Assembly (NCBI RefSeq): GCF_003597395.2
Contig: NC_133774.1
Coordinates: forward strand, 41,712,168-41,776,167
Source of the DNA: Chelonoidis abingdonii
Lineage: Eukaryota > Chordata > Testudines > Testudinidae
Length of the DNA: 64,000 nt
Direction: 5' to 3'
Both the position numbers and the translations under genes were made by a program. The notes beneath the pieces were generated by a model, which saw only the letters and a list, made by a program, of their open reading frames with translations, had not been told where the DNA came from and made no database searches. Shown here piece after piece: positions 45,521 through 57,233 of the stretch (positions are counted from its first letter, which is position 1; every line of letters begins with the position of its first letter).

Positions 45521-47451
45521 TATGAAAAGTGACTTTGTATAAATGGCATTGTAGGGTTCCAGTTTCATTGTCTCAACAATCTCCAAATCCAATGTGCCGA
45601 GTGTTCAAAGAAAAGGCCTTGTTTTTTCTAAGTGCCAGCCCTACAAACTCTCAGCCTGTGTTCTGAGAGTCAAACTGGGTTCTTTCCATCTTGCACTCCA
45701 TCAGCGGTAATAGCTTCAGCAAGACAAATTCTACCTTCATTTATATCTTTCCAACACTATAGTCTTCATTGCACTCATACAGGTATAATTGATTGGAATG
45801 TCGTAAACAATTCCACTGATTAAACAGTGAAAAGGTGACATTGTTACATACTTGTTTTCAGAGGGGAACCTCATTTTAAGGTTGTACAGCTATCTTTAAG
45901 TTAGACTATTCCTAACTTTTGAGTGTTTAACTTTTCAACTTATTTGAAGTATGCACACGCACACATCCCAGACCCAGAGCTCTAATCCATTTTGGTGCTT
46001 TGCGTTGCTCCCGCAACCTGAGGATTCCCCCTTTGTAAGGAGAATCTCTGGATAGCATGAAATCAACGTAGCATCTCTACACCCTCCCCCATCTTGCCCC
46101 AAGGTTAAGAAGCATTTCCAAGAGAAAGGAAGTACGGTCGGTGTGTCCCACACCTCAGTGATGCCAAGTTATTCCTTGAGGCAGGGGGCAATTGGGCATA
46201 ATTTAGAGCAGCCCAGAGATTGTTCTAAATTACATTGGGGAGCATACTGGTTCTCAGCCAGCATCAGGATTGCAGTAAAGCAGAGGTGCTGTTCAATCAC
46301 TTTTTGCCATGCCTTCTTAAAGCTGCATCAACAGTATCCAGGCCGCAGCTGAGATTCTGGCCCTCTATATGATGGTGATATCCACGTCATGGATTGCTTT
46401 TAGTATGGACTCCCTGAATGTCTCACCTGCACTCTGCTCATTAATCAGTTTTAAGGACTGATATCTTGAGACTCTTTAGGGGAGTTTTATTACATTGGGG
46501 AGAGAAGATATCCAGCTTTCCAACAATTGCAGGTAATCAGAAAGGTGATACATATATCTGTATAAGTATTTAACATTTAAAAGGATTCAGAATAACATCA
46601 ACATAGATATCTTGTGTATTTTTGGAGCCAGAACACAGAATTGACTAATGACTTACAATAAGCTTTCTTAATGTTTAATCAATCAATCCTGGGTGAGGTT
46701 TTGAAAGAGGATATGGTACAGCTGTAGGTTGATAAATATGTTAATAATAATTGCCCAAAAGGACATTTTTAATCTTTTAATTATCTGAATAGTTGTTCCA
46801 AGATTTTGCACTAGTCTATTCTTGCATTAATGTAATCAGATACTTTTGAATAAGGATAGTTAATAGCCATATATATGATATTTGAGCAAGTAATTTAGGA
46901 CAGGAGATGAACTTGGTTCTGTCTGCATCTCTGTGATGTCTGACAAAGGCTTACCAAATCAGTGGAAGTATATCCATATACCATATTTTTAAATAAACTA
47001 AGAATTATATTTATAATAACTCAATGTCTGATATATAGAAGAGGTCTTGAACAATATCACAGAACATCCTTTTCCTCCCAATCATTTGTAGGCTAAAACC
47101 TGCCTTTAACAGGTGCTGTGGAAAAAGTGGTTGGAATCTGTGGATATAGTTAAACTTTTAATTAGCTTGCAGGGCAATATTTTCAAGAAATAAAAGGCCA
47201 GATCTATATTGTAATGTGGTATATTAGCCCTTTAAAGATAAAGGGGGCCATAAGACTCCATTCCATGGAGCTGAAATGGCAAAGGCACAGGAAATGGCCA
47301 CTGTTCCTTTAAGGACCCAGAATCAGAAACTCTGTAGAGTAGGGTGGAGCAGGGATCTGCTGTCTTCTAGCCAACAGGGAGAGCTATCTGAAGGAGGGGA
47401 GTATATAGACTGCCTTCTCCGTCAGAGCAGGGGAGACATTGGCAAGAGAAG
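45521..47451. other. No gene recognised
   Basis: AT-rich sequence with a short GC-rich patch at 45955-46350 that holds overlapping frames of about 70 codons. No repeat or gene could be supported. Confidence 0.4.
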
Positions 47452-47452
47452 T

Positions 47453-48410
47453 ATCAGAGGGGTAGCCGTGTTAGTCTGGATCTGTAAAAGCAGCAGAGAA
47501 TCCTGTGGCACCTTATAGACTAACAGACGTTTTGAAGCATGAGCTTTCGTGGGTGAATACCCACTTCGTCAGATGCATATAGTGGAAATTTCCAGGGGCA
47601 GGTATATATATGCTAGCAAGCAAGCTAGAGATAACGAGGTTAGTTCAATCAGGGAGGATGAGGCCCTGTTCTAGCAGTAGAGGTGTGAAAACCAAGGGAG
47701 GAGAAACTGGTTCTGTAATTGGCAAGCCATTCACAGTCTTTGTTTAGTCCAGAGCTGATGGTGTCAAATTTGCAGATGAACTGAAGCTCAGCAGTTTCTC
47801 TTTGAAGTCTGGTCCTGAAGTTTTTTTGCTGCAGGATGGCCACCTTAAGGTCTGCTATAGTGTGGCCAGGGAGGTTGAAGTGCTCTCCTACAGGTTTTTG
47901 TATATTGCCATTCCTGATATCTGATTTGTGTCCATTTATCCTTTTCCGTAGTGACTGTCCAGTTTGGCCGATGTACATAGCAGAGGGGCATTGCTGGCAT
48001 ATGATGGCGTATATTACATTGGTGGACGTGCAGGTGAATGAACCAGTGATGGTATGGCTGATCTGGTTAGGTCCTGTGATGGTGTCGCTGGTGTAGATAT
48101 GTGGGCAGAGTTGGCATCGAGGTTTGTTGCATGGATTGGTTCCTGAGCTGGAGTTACTATGGTACGGTGTGCAGTTGCTGGTGAGAATACGTTTCAGGTT
48201 GGCAGGTTGTCTGTGGGCAAGGATTGGCCTGCCACCCAAGGCCTGTGAAAGTGTGGGATCATTGTCCAGGATGGGTTGTAGATCCCTGATGATGCGTTGG
48301 AGGGGTTTTAGCTGGGGGCTGTATGTGATGGCCAGTGGAGTCCTGTTGGTTATAAGAAAGGCTGTGGTGGATCTGTAGGGGGTTTTGAAGACTAAGAGCA
48401 GAGGGAGGAT
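47453..48410 (-). mobile_element. Penelope-like element, 5'-truncated, with GIY-YIG endonuclease
   Basis: The minus-strand element ends at the 3' block GACTAACACGGCTACCCC (47453-47475). About 170 bp of 3' untranslated sequence separate that end from the stop codon of the endonuclease frame. The frame is open back to about 48405, but no RT domain remains. The 3' terminus is the same sequence that forms the short hairpin copies at 1908, 2495 and 40458. No clear target duplication was seen at the 5' end. Confidence 0.85.
47649..48405 (-). CDS. GIY-YIG endonuclease domain of a Penelope-like element
   Basis: The frame has an ATG at 48239 (196 residues), but the same frame stays open to about 48405 and upstream it reads ITYSPQLKPLQRIIRDLQ, the usual linker after the Penelope RT; so 48239 is not a true start. 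Residues 37-45 hold the CxxxxCxxC finger typical of Penelope endonucleases. VIYAI (75-79) and MYIGQT (88-93) are the two halves of GIY-YIG, followed by SLRKRINGHKSD (96-107) with the conserved arginine and histidine, and GEHF (118-121) with the catalytic-metal glutamate. The protein would nick target DNA for insertion. It is uninterrupted but lacks RT, so the copy cannot move alone. Confidence 0.85.
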
Positions 48411-48987
48411 GCTGCAAAAAGAACTCTGGTCATGAGGGACTACTCAGGAAATGGCAGCTCTGGTACATACACATAGAATATGAATGCACAAATATTCACC
48501 CAGGATTATGCATACGATCATCTCAGTTGTTTGAGGAGGTGAAGAAATCATACGTACAACAAGCTATACGGAGGCCTAATTAGTGTTTTCATTCACATTT
48601 GACTACATGTTACTATGATGCACAGGCATTTGTGCTTGTGCTTTTGGATCATAGTCTGAAAGTGCTTGGAGACTGCTATGTGCAAACAGCAGAACTTCAG
48701 TTTAAAAACAAAACAAACAAAAAACCTTAGCCCTTACATTTATCAGAGAAAACAAAACATTTTCATTCGCCTTCTCAAAGGTCCCTAATTCTGGTTTACT
48801 TCACAAGATTATTTCAAAGTCTAACATGACTGACTTTTTATAAACCTCAATAAATAACTTGAATTAACTGGTGCTCTCATTGGCAGTCTCCATCATTAGT
48901 ATCACCCTTAAAGACAGCAGGGAGTCCAGAGTCCGAAAGGACTTGGAGATTGAAGGACTTTCTCACCCTTAGACAGACAGATCTAGG
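48411..48987. other. No gene recognised
   Basis: AT-rich spacer with a short A-rich run near 48708-48725. Confidence 0.4.
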
Positions 48988-49294
48988 AGTATGTCTACAC
49001 AGCAGCTGGGAGGATGTTTTCCAGCATGGGTAGATAGACACATGCTAGCTCTGATCGAGCTACGATGCTAAAAATAACAGGTTGGTCATGGCCATGTGTG
49101 TTGTAGCTCTGGCTATTCACATTAGTACCTACATTGCAGAATGGGCAGGATTGTACTCAGGCAGCTAGCCCAAGCTGCTACCCATACTGTTGTGACCATA
49201 GTGTTATTTTTAGTGTACTAACACAGGCAGAGCTAGTGCATGTCTGCATCGCCAAGCTGGGAAGCATCCTTCCAACTGCTATGTAGTCGTAACC
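48988..49294. mobile_element. Palindromic MITE, about 307 bp
   Basis: The left side AGTATGTCTACACAGCAGC, GGGAGGATG, GCTAGCTCTGATCGAGC and GCTAAAAATAAC reappears inverted on the right (TTATTTTTAG, GCAGAGCTAGTGCATG, CATCCTTCCAACTGCTATG). The inverted arms are about 95 bp, imperfect. The tip is shared with 8771 and 29999. Confidence 0.7.
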
Positions 49295-50281
49295 TAAGAG
49301 TAAGCAAGTAAATCTACTGAGTTACACTGATGGGGCACTGTTTTGAATCTTGTACTGCCACTGTTTGTGCCTTGAATAAAGTGCTCAGGGCTTTCAAGAA
49401 GCCACCTTCCACCAGCGCCATTGTCCCAGCTGTTTCCTGTTGTAATTAAAAACAAAAATTAATGTTGATGGATTTAGATCACAGAAATGTAGGACTAGAA
49501 CGGACCTTGACAAGTCATCTAGTTCAGCCTCTTGCACTAAGACAGGATAATGCAGAATAAGAAATATCTTCTAATCTGTGGCTATAAGCATACTGTGAAA
49601 GGAAGGACAAAAAAAGAAACGACAATAACAGCCTCCTAGCACAGGCCGGGGAACGTCGCTCTGGAGATTAGTGAGATGCAAATTGGGTTTAAAGTTGACT
49701 CAATTAAATGATCTTGTAATGATCTTTAGGGTAACGAGAGAGTGCTTGAGACAAATATAACTACGCTTGCTTTATTCTGAACAATTGTAATAACTACAGT
49801 AACACTGAGAGGTAGAATTTTGTTTTTTTTCCAGCAAAGTCCTTTGTTTTTTGGATATCTAAGGCTACATTTGAGGGTGACTTTTGCTTATTGAAACCAT
49901 TATTTTCATTGGTAGTATATGATTCTTCAAGATCCACCCTCCAGTGCCAAAACAATCATTCCTCTTTTGTGCTCTATTGGCAACATCTGTTGATTTTGGA
50001 GGTGGGAATACAGCAACTGAAGGGTCACTAAAAAGCAATACCGAGAGTGCGAAGAGGATGAATCTAATCTACCACTTTCCATTTTTATTATATTCTGTGT
50101 CCCAATTCCTACTCTTGCTACACAGCTGCAAGAAGAATTTGGTGTCTTGTGGTTAGAAATCGGCCAAACAGTTTGGCAAATATCAGTTGTCATTGTGGGT
50201 ATATATATATTTGTGTGTGTGTGTCATATTATATTCTCAAAGAGTTACAGTGGATATTTTTCTGTGTATGGCTATGGAATA
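49295..50281. other. No gene; SINE/CR1-like scrap at 49490-49560
   Basis: GAACGGACCTTGACAAGTC and ATCTAGTTCAGCCTCTTGC at 49499-49540 resemble the tail shared by CR1 and tRNA-derived SINEs (compare 61655-61690). A (TA)n(TG)n microsatellite lies at about 50199-50223. Confidence 0.4.
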
Positions 50282-50456
50282 TGGGCCAGATTTAAGAAGG
50301 TATTTAGTCACCTGCAGATAGGTCCCTTAATGGATTTTCAGAAGTGCCTTGGTGCCCAACTTCCATTGATTTCAATAGGAGTTAGGTGCCTAATGGTATT
50401 TTCAAGAGCACTTATCTGCATCTTTAGGTACCTAAATACCTTTAAAAATTTGGCTC
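50282..50456. mobile_element. Palindromic MITE, 175 bp
   Basis: The left end GGGCCAGATTTAAGAAGG, TATTTAG is matched by the right end CTAAATACCTTTAAAAATTTGGCTC. Inside, GGTGCCCAACTTCC and GGAGTTAGGTGCC form a second inverted pair. The same family is split by CR1 at 57234-57822. Confidence 0.7.
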
Positions 50457-51561
50457 TACAAAATCCTATGATAATGAAATTGTGAGTTACCTATCTCAAA
50501 AAAGCATACAGGGAAGCTCAAACTGCTCTGGGCTATGCACATGCTTCTTACATCTGAAACTACATCATCTCTGAGCAGCACTGCTAAATACCCATGCTTC
50601 TGGATTAGTTTTCCTGATGAGATGTGGGATTATTTTTAGGTAACTACAATTAAAACTGCTTATACATACCTGATGGATTTTTAGTATGTCTGAGAGTCTG
50701 ACTTTGTGTATGCAATTCCCAGTCCACATAGCCATACCCTGAGAGAGGCTAAATTTTCAGCATTTAACCCTTCTAACTGATTTGAAAAATTCTATAGGAT
50801 GACTAATCACACAACCACACTCAGACTGTCCAAAAGGACATGTGTCTCTCCCTAGTACACACAAACATTGTGTGTTTGCATTGGACCACTTTTTGAAAGT
50901 CCACAGGCAACATATTATACTTTTACGTGCTGTATTCAGCACAAGTTCCCATTCAGGTGTCTACACAGCTTTGAAAATTCTGGCACTTGTCCTGGAATTC
51001 TCTTGTACTGGGTTTGTCCCCTAATGAGATCATAGCACCATCTCTTCTTTCTGCTTTGTCTCACTCACAGTGGTCACTTATAACTCTGTAAGTTTCTTCC
51101 AGTGCATCCAATGTCTAAGACCCTAAAAGGACCAACTGCAAAGTGGTTTGCTATATGAATAGTAGTTACAGAAAGTGCTGGCATAGTTGTAGCAATAATG
51201 AACACAGTAGTTTGTGCAATTACACTTTTCTAGATATTTCAGTGATATATTCTGGAAAACAGATAGAAACTTGTTAAAATAAAGCTTGCGGAATTTTTTT
51301 ATAAACATGAAGCCTCTGTAGTTGCTTCAGAAGCTCTGACCTTTCTGGCATCGGGAGTGTTAAAAGAATCTGCTTTTTAAAGCAGATTCTTTTTAAAGGG
51401 GGGATTTTCCTGTTTGATATTGTTGAGAATCGCTGGATGATGCTATTACAGATGTTCTTGTAAGTTCTTTTTAGCTAAATATGTGGACATTTAGTTCTTG
51501 GCAGTGATGCCTCATTGTTAGTTGTGATGCAGTTAATCTTTTCAAAAGCTGTGTATCAACA
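50457..51561. other. No gene; one perfect palindrome at 51362-51393
   Basis: AT-rich sequence. Two 15-bp arms (51362-51376 and 51379-51393) are perfectly complementary with a 2-base spacer (AAAGAATCTGC and its mate). No gene or other repeat is supported. Confidence 0.45.
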
Positions 51562-51569
51562 GTAATGAT

Positions 51570-52229
51570 TAGGGCCCTACCAAATTAATGGTCATGAAAA
51601 ACACATGACTGACCATGAAATCTGTTCCTCCCCCCTCCCCCCCGCTGCATGAAATCTGGTCTTTTTTGTGCTTTTACTATATACTATACAGATTTCACGG
51701 GGAAGATGAGCCTTTCTCAAATTGGGGGCCCTGACCCAAAAGAGTTGCAGGGGGGACACAAAGTTATTTTAGAGCAGTTTCAGTATTGCCACCCTTATTT
51801 CTATGCTGCCTTCAGAGGTAGGCAGTGGGAGAGCCGTGGCTGTTGGCTGGGGTGCCCAGCTCTGACATCAGCAGCCCACCAGCAGCAGCGCAGAAGTAAG
51901 GGTGACAATACCATACCATGCCATCCATACTTCTGTGCTGCTGCTGCCAGCAGCTCTGCCTTCTGAGCTGGCTCCTGGCCAGCAGCCACTGCTCTCCAGC
52001 TGCCCAGGTCTGAAGGTAGCTCTGCCACCAGCAGTCGCGCAGAAGTAAGGGTAGCAGTACCGCAACCTCCCCTACAATAACTCTGCGACACCTCAGTTGT
52101 AAGACCCCCTACAATTACAGCACTGTGACATTTCAGATTTAAATAGCAAAAATCATGAAATTTAGGATTTTAAAAAATCCTATGACCATGAAATTGACCA
52201 AAATGGGCCATGAATTTGGTAGGGCCCTC
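51570..52229. mobile_element. hAT-type non-autonomous element, 660 bp
   Basis: Left end TAGGGCCCTACCAAATTAATG; right end GAATTTGGTAGGGCCCTC. Target duplications GTAATGAT (51562-51569) and ATAATGAT (52230-52237) agree at 7 of 8. Subterminal blocks (GGTCATGAAAA and CATGAAATTTAGG) are inverted too. The core has two inverted segments around GCGCAGAAGTAAGGGT. Its 96- and 105-codon frames are artefacts. Confidence 0.85.
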
Positions 52230-52404
52230 ATAATGATTGTTCACTGCCTAAGTCACTTTGACAGGAATTCTGTCTTAGGTGCAGAGCTGTTGCCTTTGTG
52301 TGTTTGCTTGAGATACCCAAGCAAACACACACATATTAACTCCCATCCCCCACCCCCCCAAAAAAAGAGAGAAAAGAAAAAACTGGGGTGTGTCCACATG
52401 GTTG

Positions 52405-52520
52405 TAAATTTTTCAAAAGCTCCTAAGTCTCAAAGATTTTCAAATGGACTTGGACTCCAAAGTGACTTATGTGGTCTTTGAAAATTGGATTTTAAATGCT
52501 TTTGAAAATTCTACCCTACA
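52405..52520. repeat. Small palindromic MITE-like repeat
   Basis: TTTTTCAAAAGCTCCTAAG on the left and GCTTTTGAAAATTCTACCC on the right are inverted, with GATTTTCAAATG and CTTTGAAAATTGG between them. Confidence 0.5.
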
Positions 52521-52824
52521 CCCCTTTAGTAACAATATCAGAGTTCCACATTAGATAAGTAAATGCTTTCAGGAAACAAGCCTAGGTCTCTTCAGGATGG
52601 TGGGGCTGAAGTCTCCTACAGGGTCACCAGTTCAATGACGCTTTGGTATATAACTCTAGATCTGAACCTAACCATTGTTTTAACAGTTAAATCATCTTTA
52701 AAGGGATTTTTATACAGTGAATAAAGGGCTAAATGTGCATGGACTACAAACATTTATTTTAACATAGTTGTGCCAATGTTAAATGCTGTAAAAAAAGAAT
52801 AAATACATGTATCTATTTGAATGA

Positions 52825-53350
52825 GACAGGAAGGGAGGGGCTTGTGGTTAAGGCCCTGAACTAGTTCTTGAGATCATCATTCAATTTCTGACTCTATCTT
52901 AGACTTAATGTGTGGTGTTGGGGCAGTTTCTCTGCTACATCCAGCTTCCACTGGGCACGGAACAAAGGAACTGTCAAGCATCCCATTGTGGCTTCCTGAT
53001 TCTCTGCACCTGCCCTAGTTTAAGGAGCCTAGAGTCTGTGCTAACTTGATCCAGTGGAGATAGCCATACCGAGTATACCCCTTGCACTGGTTCTGTGAGT
53101 TGTGTGTGCTGCCAAAGATATCCCCAGCTGTGGAATTAAGGGTGATGTCTATTCTTTGTTTCCCAATGAATCTGCTCCTTTCTCTTTGTAACCTATCTAT
53201 AAAATTGTTTATAATCCTTCCCTTTTCTGTGGTGTCGAAATGCAAGCTCTTCGGGGAAGGGGCTGTCTCTCAGTAAGCATTTGTACTGTGTCTGGCAGGG
53301 TGATCTCATTTGGGGCTCCTAGGTGCTACTGTAATTCAAATAATTAATAA
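52825..53350 (+). repeat. MIR-like SINE with an inserted middle segment
   Basis: GGCTTGTGGTTAAGGCCCTG (tRNA-like head) and CATTCAATTTCTGACTCTATC (core) occupy 52841-52905. The expected tail (GGGAAGGGGCTGTCTCTCAG, GTACTGTGTCTGGCAGGG, GGGGCTCCTAGGTGCTAC) appears only at 53257-53330. About 310 bp of unrelated sequence lies between. It could be one split copy or two fragments. Confidence 0.5.
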
Positions 53351-54603
53351 TCCTGCCATTGATACCCTTATTGGCTCATTTTTAACTTAGCTGGTTGGGG
53401 GGAGAACTTGTGTGTGTCAAGTTTGTAATGAAAACGTGTCCAGATACTACTGCTGCAGATTTGTAGTTAAGACCTCAATCTTCCTGTCAGAGCAAATCCT
53501 CTTTCTAGCTCAGTTGTTCTAATAGACAATGAGGCTGCAACTCCGTTAAAAGCATTTCTAATGCTTATAAGAAAGTAACACATTAATGGAGAATATACAG
53601 CACCTACAGAAAGAACATTCAGCTCATTTACAGAAAGCACTGGATATCAGTACATTGTTAGATGCCTGAAGCACAACTCCATTACACAGATTTTTAAGAT
53701 AGATTCTATTCATTTCATAAGCTGTTGTCAAACTCAATTAATTTAAAATGCTGCCTGCAGAGCCCTTGAAAATCCCATGTCTCTTTAGGTCAGTTTCTAT
53801 GGCCAGGGTTATAAAACTCGGGACAGGCTCCCTAAGTAGCAAGTTCCCTGCAGCATTTACATACCAGTATTAATAACAGTCTACTCCCATCCTCTCAATC
53901 CCCTCAGCTGTAAGATTCTTGAGTTCTCTTCAATACCAAGTTAGGTGTAAAATATGTGAAGTACCCTTTAATCTACAGGGGAGGTTCCAACCTAAAAATA
54001 TTCCCAAAGGAAAGGAGGTTTGCTTGTTTGCATTTTACCACTGACTGATCCAGTCACACCATGAAATGAAAGCGATGCTGATTATATCCACTTCTTTAAT
54101 CACGAATCAGACCTGAGGCAGGTAAAGAGAAGCAGACTTGATAAATACTGCATTTGCATGGAAGGATTTTGGCATTAACTTTCCTCCCTAATAACTATAA
54201 TAGCTGCAGGAGAGAACATAATACTAGCAGAATGTCCTTGGAGTTTATTTGATAGGCTGTGGATTTTTTCTGTCCTGTCATTGGATGTATAGTCGTGTCT
54301 GCCAGCAACACTGTAAACTGAAGTCCTGTCAGTGTTTACAGCATAAGCACTTTTACACCCTTAGAAGTTTGTCTCTGTATAACACCATTCATCTCAAAGA
54401 ATCCCAGAGAGCTTTGCAGACTCTAATACAAGATATTTACAGGGACTGTTTCATCAAGCTTCGCCTGGGTGCAGCAGTCCACCCACATGGTGTAATTACA
54501 TGGATTGAGCTCTTAGATTAAAGAACGGCCCATACCACTTTCTGAAGCATGTACATCACAAGTCAGGGAGGGTGGAGAGTATCTGACAACAGTGTACCCC
54601 ACA
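53351..54603. other. No gene recognised
   Basis: AT-rich sequence. The 90-codon frame at 54249 has a cysteine-rich start and no known motif. Confidence 0.4.
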
Positions 54604-54714
54604 GTTTACATCAGGCCTGCACAACATGTGGCCCCGGGCTGCATGCAGCCACGGAGCCCCACTGTGCGGCCCATGAGGGGATTCTAGATCCCCCACACAC
54701 GACACTCTGCGGGC

Positions 54715-54960
54715 AGCCCAGAGCCCTTTGAATCCCGGCCGCGGACAGGAATCAAAGAGCTCTGGGCTACCGGCAGCCACGGGGAGCCCTGAACCCTTTA
54801 AATCCCAGCCGCAGCCGGGAATCAAAAGGCTCTGGGTTGCCCGCAGCCGTGGGGAGCCCAGAGCCCTTTAAATCTCAGCCGCGGCCGGGAGTTGGAGGGC
54901 TCTGGGCTCCCTGCGGCTGCGGGCAGCCCAGAGCCTTTTAAATCCTGGCCAGCGACTGCT
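54715..54960. repeat. 70-bp tandem repeat, about 3.5 units
   Basis: The phrase CCTTTRAATCYCRGCCG starts at 54724, 54794, 54864 and, diverged, 54934: an exact 70-bp spacing. Each unit also contains an inverted pair (GAGCCC and GGGCTC), so units can form hairpins. Confidence 0.8.
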
Positions 54961-55500
54961 GTTTGCTCCCTCTCCGGACCCCTGCCCCAACTGCCCCCCA
55001 GGATCCCCACTTCCTATCTAACACCACTGGTCCTTATCCCCTGATACCCCTCTCTGGGGACTCCTGCCCCTAACTGCCCCCCAGGACCCCACCCTCTATC
55101 TAAATGCTACTGCTCTTTGTCCCCCGGTTGCCCTCTCCCAAGACCCCTGCCCCAACTGCCCCTATCTAAGCCTCCCTTCTCCTTGTCCCCAACTGCCCCC
55201 TCCTGAGACCCCCCCAACTTTCCCCCAGGGCCCCACCCCCTACCTGTCCCCGATAAACCCCTGGGACTTCCATGCCTATCCAACTGCTGCCTGTCCCCTG
55301 ACTGCCCCCTTGAACCTCTGCCCCATCCAACTCCCCCTGCTCCCTGTCCCTTGACGGCCCCCCCGGAACCCCCTACCCCTTCTCCAACCCCCAGTCCCCT
55401 TACCATGCCACTCAGACCAGCGTGTCTGGCTCCATGCAGCTCCAGGCACATTGCTGCCATGCTCCCCCATGGAGCCCACAGGACCCGCCCCCCCAGCACC
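54960..55500. repeat. C-rich minisatellite
   Basis: Repeated CCCCTGCCCCAACTGCCCCCCAGGA-type units (about 70 bp each, imperfect), alternating with ATCTAAC and TTGTCCCC words. Its long minus-strand frame (55520-55107) is glycine-rich and meaningless. Confidence 0.65.
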
Positions 55501-56492
55501 TGCCTTCCAGATTTGAACACCTCAAAATTCAGGAGTACTCAAGCTCAGTTTGGGCAGCTGTTACTTCAATTCTCCCAAATCAAATATACTGATCCACTGC
55601 AACTTGCTGTAGAAAAAGTAGGATAAAATTGAGCAAGAAATGCTTATTAGGACTGGAATGGCTATTTTCAACAGCCATTGCCTTTTTGTTTGTTTAAAAG
55701 GAAGACTGTGATATTGCATTGGCAAATTCCCGATAGAAAGAAAGAGTAGAACAAAAGAATAATAAAGGCACCTCAACTTTTCCTCATTTTGGAGAACAGT
55801 CTTATAATATGCATCCAGATATCCTTCAATCACATAAGCTGAAAATTGTTCCACTTTACTGCAGCTCTGTAACCATATGGGAACCAATCCTGTCTGTTGT
55901 GCACATCCAAAATTCCTCCTGAATGACCCACCCTGGAAGCGTTACCAGTGACCCAGAACTGGGGAGGCAGGAGGTCGGGGGGGGGAGGCACTGGTAGGGG
56001 GGAGCCCAGGTTTGGGGCAGCAGCAGGGTTGGGGGAGGGCCCTGGTGGGGAGGAAAGGGGCAAGCCCAGCGCTGGGGTGGCAGGGGGTGTGGCTTGGTGG
56101 GGGGGAAAGCCCAGGACTGGGGCAGCAGGCGGGTAAAGGGGAGAGCCCAGGGCTAGGACTGGGGGCAGCCAAAATTTTTTTTTGCCTGGGGCAGCGAAAG
56201 ACCTAGACCTGGCCCTGGGCCCTTTAATTTGCCCCTGAGGGCTCCCAGCAACCTCTTCAGCTGGGAGCCCTGGTTGATTTAAAATAAAGTATCACCTCCC
56301 CACCCCCAACCTTCCTTTTTGGCCCACAGCTGTTTTGGTGGGGTGGCGCTGGGGAAGGAGGGTTTGTTTCTGCAGGGCTGGGTGGCCCTGGAGCGAGGTG
56401 TTTCCAGGGCCAGGAGGTTTCGGCCCTCGGCTGTTTTCTTTAGAGTAATGTGGCCGTTGCTGCTTTACGAGTTGTGCAGGCCTGGTTTACAA

Positions 56493-57233
56493 CCTAGATG
56501 AAAAATATAGAGAGTTGTGATATCAAACACCAGATGGTGGTAAACCTAGGCAGACACTGGCTGTAATGTTGACCACTGTGTGACTTTATTGAAGAGGCTC
56601 CCCCATCCAAGTACTGACCTGATCCAACCCTACACAGATTGTGAAATCTGACCAAATCAGAACAAATCCTGCAAAACACACTTTAAAAATGGTATTTTCT
56701 ATGCTGGTCATCTAATGCTGATGCCTTTTATGTACAATGTAAAATATGGAGCAGTCAAATTAGTCAAGATTTGGAGACTGGCTACTTCATATGAATAGTA
56801 GATTTTTCCTTTATCTTTCTAATATAAATTCCACTTTGCAGGCATGTTGATATCTGGATTAGAGAGACAAGATGCATGAGGTAATATTTCCTGTTGGACC
56901 AACTTCTGTTTGGTGAGAGACACAAGCTTTCAAGTTTATGCAGAATTCTTCTTCAGGCCTGGGAAATGAAGGCCTGGTCTACACTACGCTCTTAGGTTGA
57001 CATATTTTGGGAAGTTGCTTTGAATCAGACCTGAGAACCTAATTGTAATAACTCTTATCATATACCAGGTACCCTGTAGAACCTAGCTAACACTTCCATA
57101 CAACCATTTTAAGATAAGTTGATATGATTCCAAACTCTGTTGGCTGTGAAATGCATGTCAGTACTCACTGCAAAATGTGGCAATGGTAAAGAATCACAGG
57201 AGGAATCTCTTTTAATTATGAACAAGGAACAAA
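56493..57233. other. No gene; small MITE scrap at 56968-57012
   Basis: GAAGGCCTGGTCTACACTACG at 56967-56987 matches the tip of the TCTACAC-type MITEs, then ends. The rest is AT-rich with no support. Confidence 0.45.

Larger units (their letters stand above)
54612..56484. mobile_element. hAT-type element, 1873 bp, with minisatellite core
   Basis: Left tip CAGGCCTGCACAACATG; right tip GAGTTGTGCAGGCCTG, a 14-bp perfect inverted repeat. Target duplications GTTTACAT (54604-54611) and GTTTACAA (56485-56492) match at 7 of 8. Inside are a 70-bp tandem repeat (54715-54960), a C-rich minisatellite (54960-55500), a stretch of unrelated AT-rich DNA (55520-55920) and a GC-rich piece ending CTAGACCTGGCCCTG (56217) that resembles the tip of a different hAT family, so other elements appear nested in it. 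No transposase is recognised. Confidence 0.8.

Noticed and set aside
54715..54960. 70-bp regular repeat considered as a CRISPR array
   Set aside because: Units are contiguous with no unique spacers, are GC-rich, and lie in a vertebrate transposon.
55107..55520. 137-codon glycine-rich minus-strand frame
   Set aside because: Minisatellite inside the hAT element at 54612-56484.
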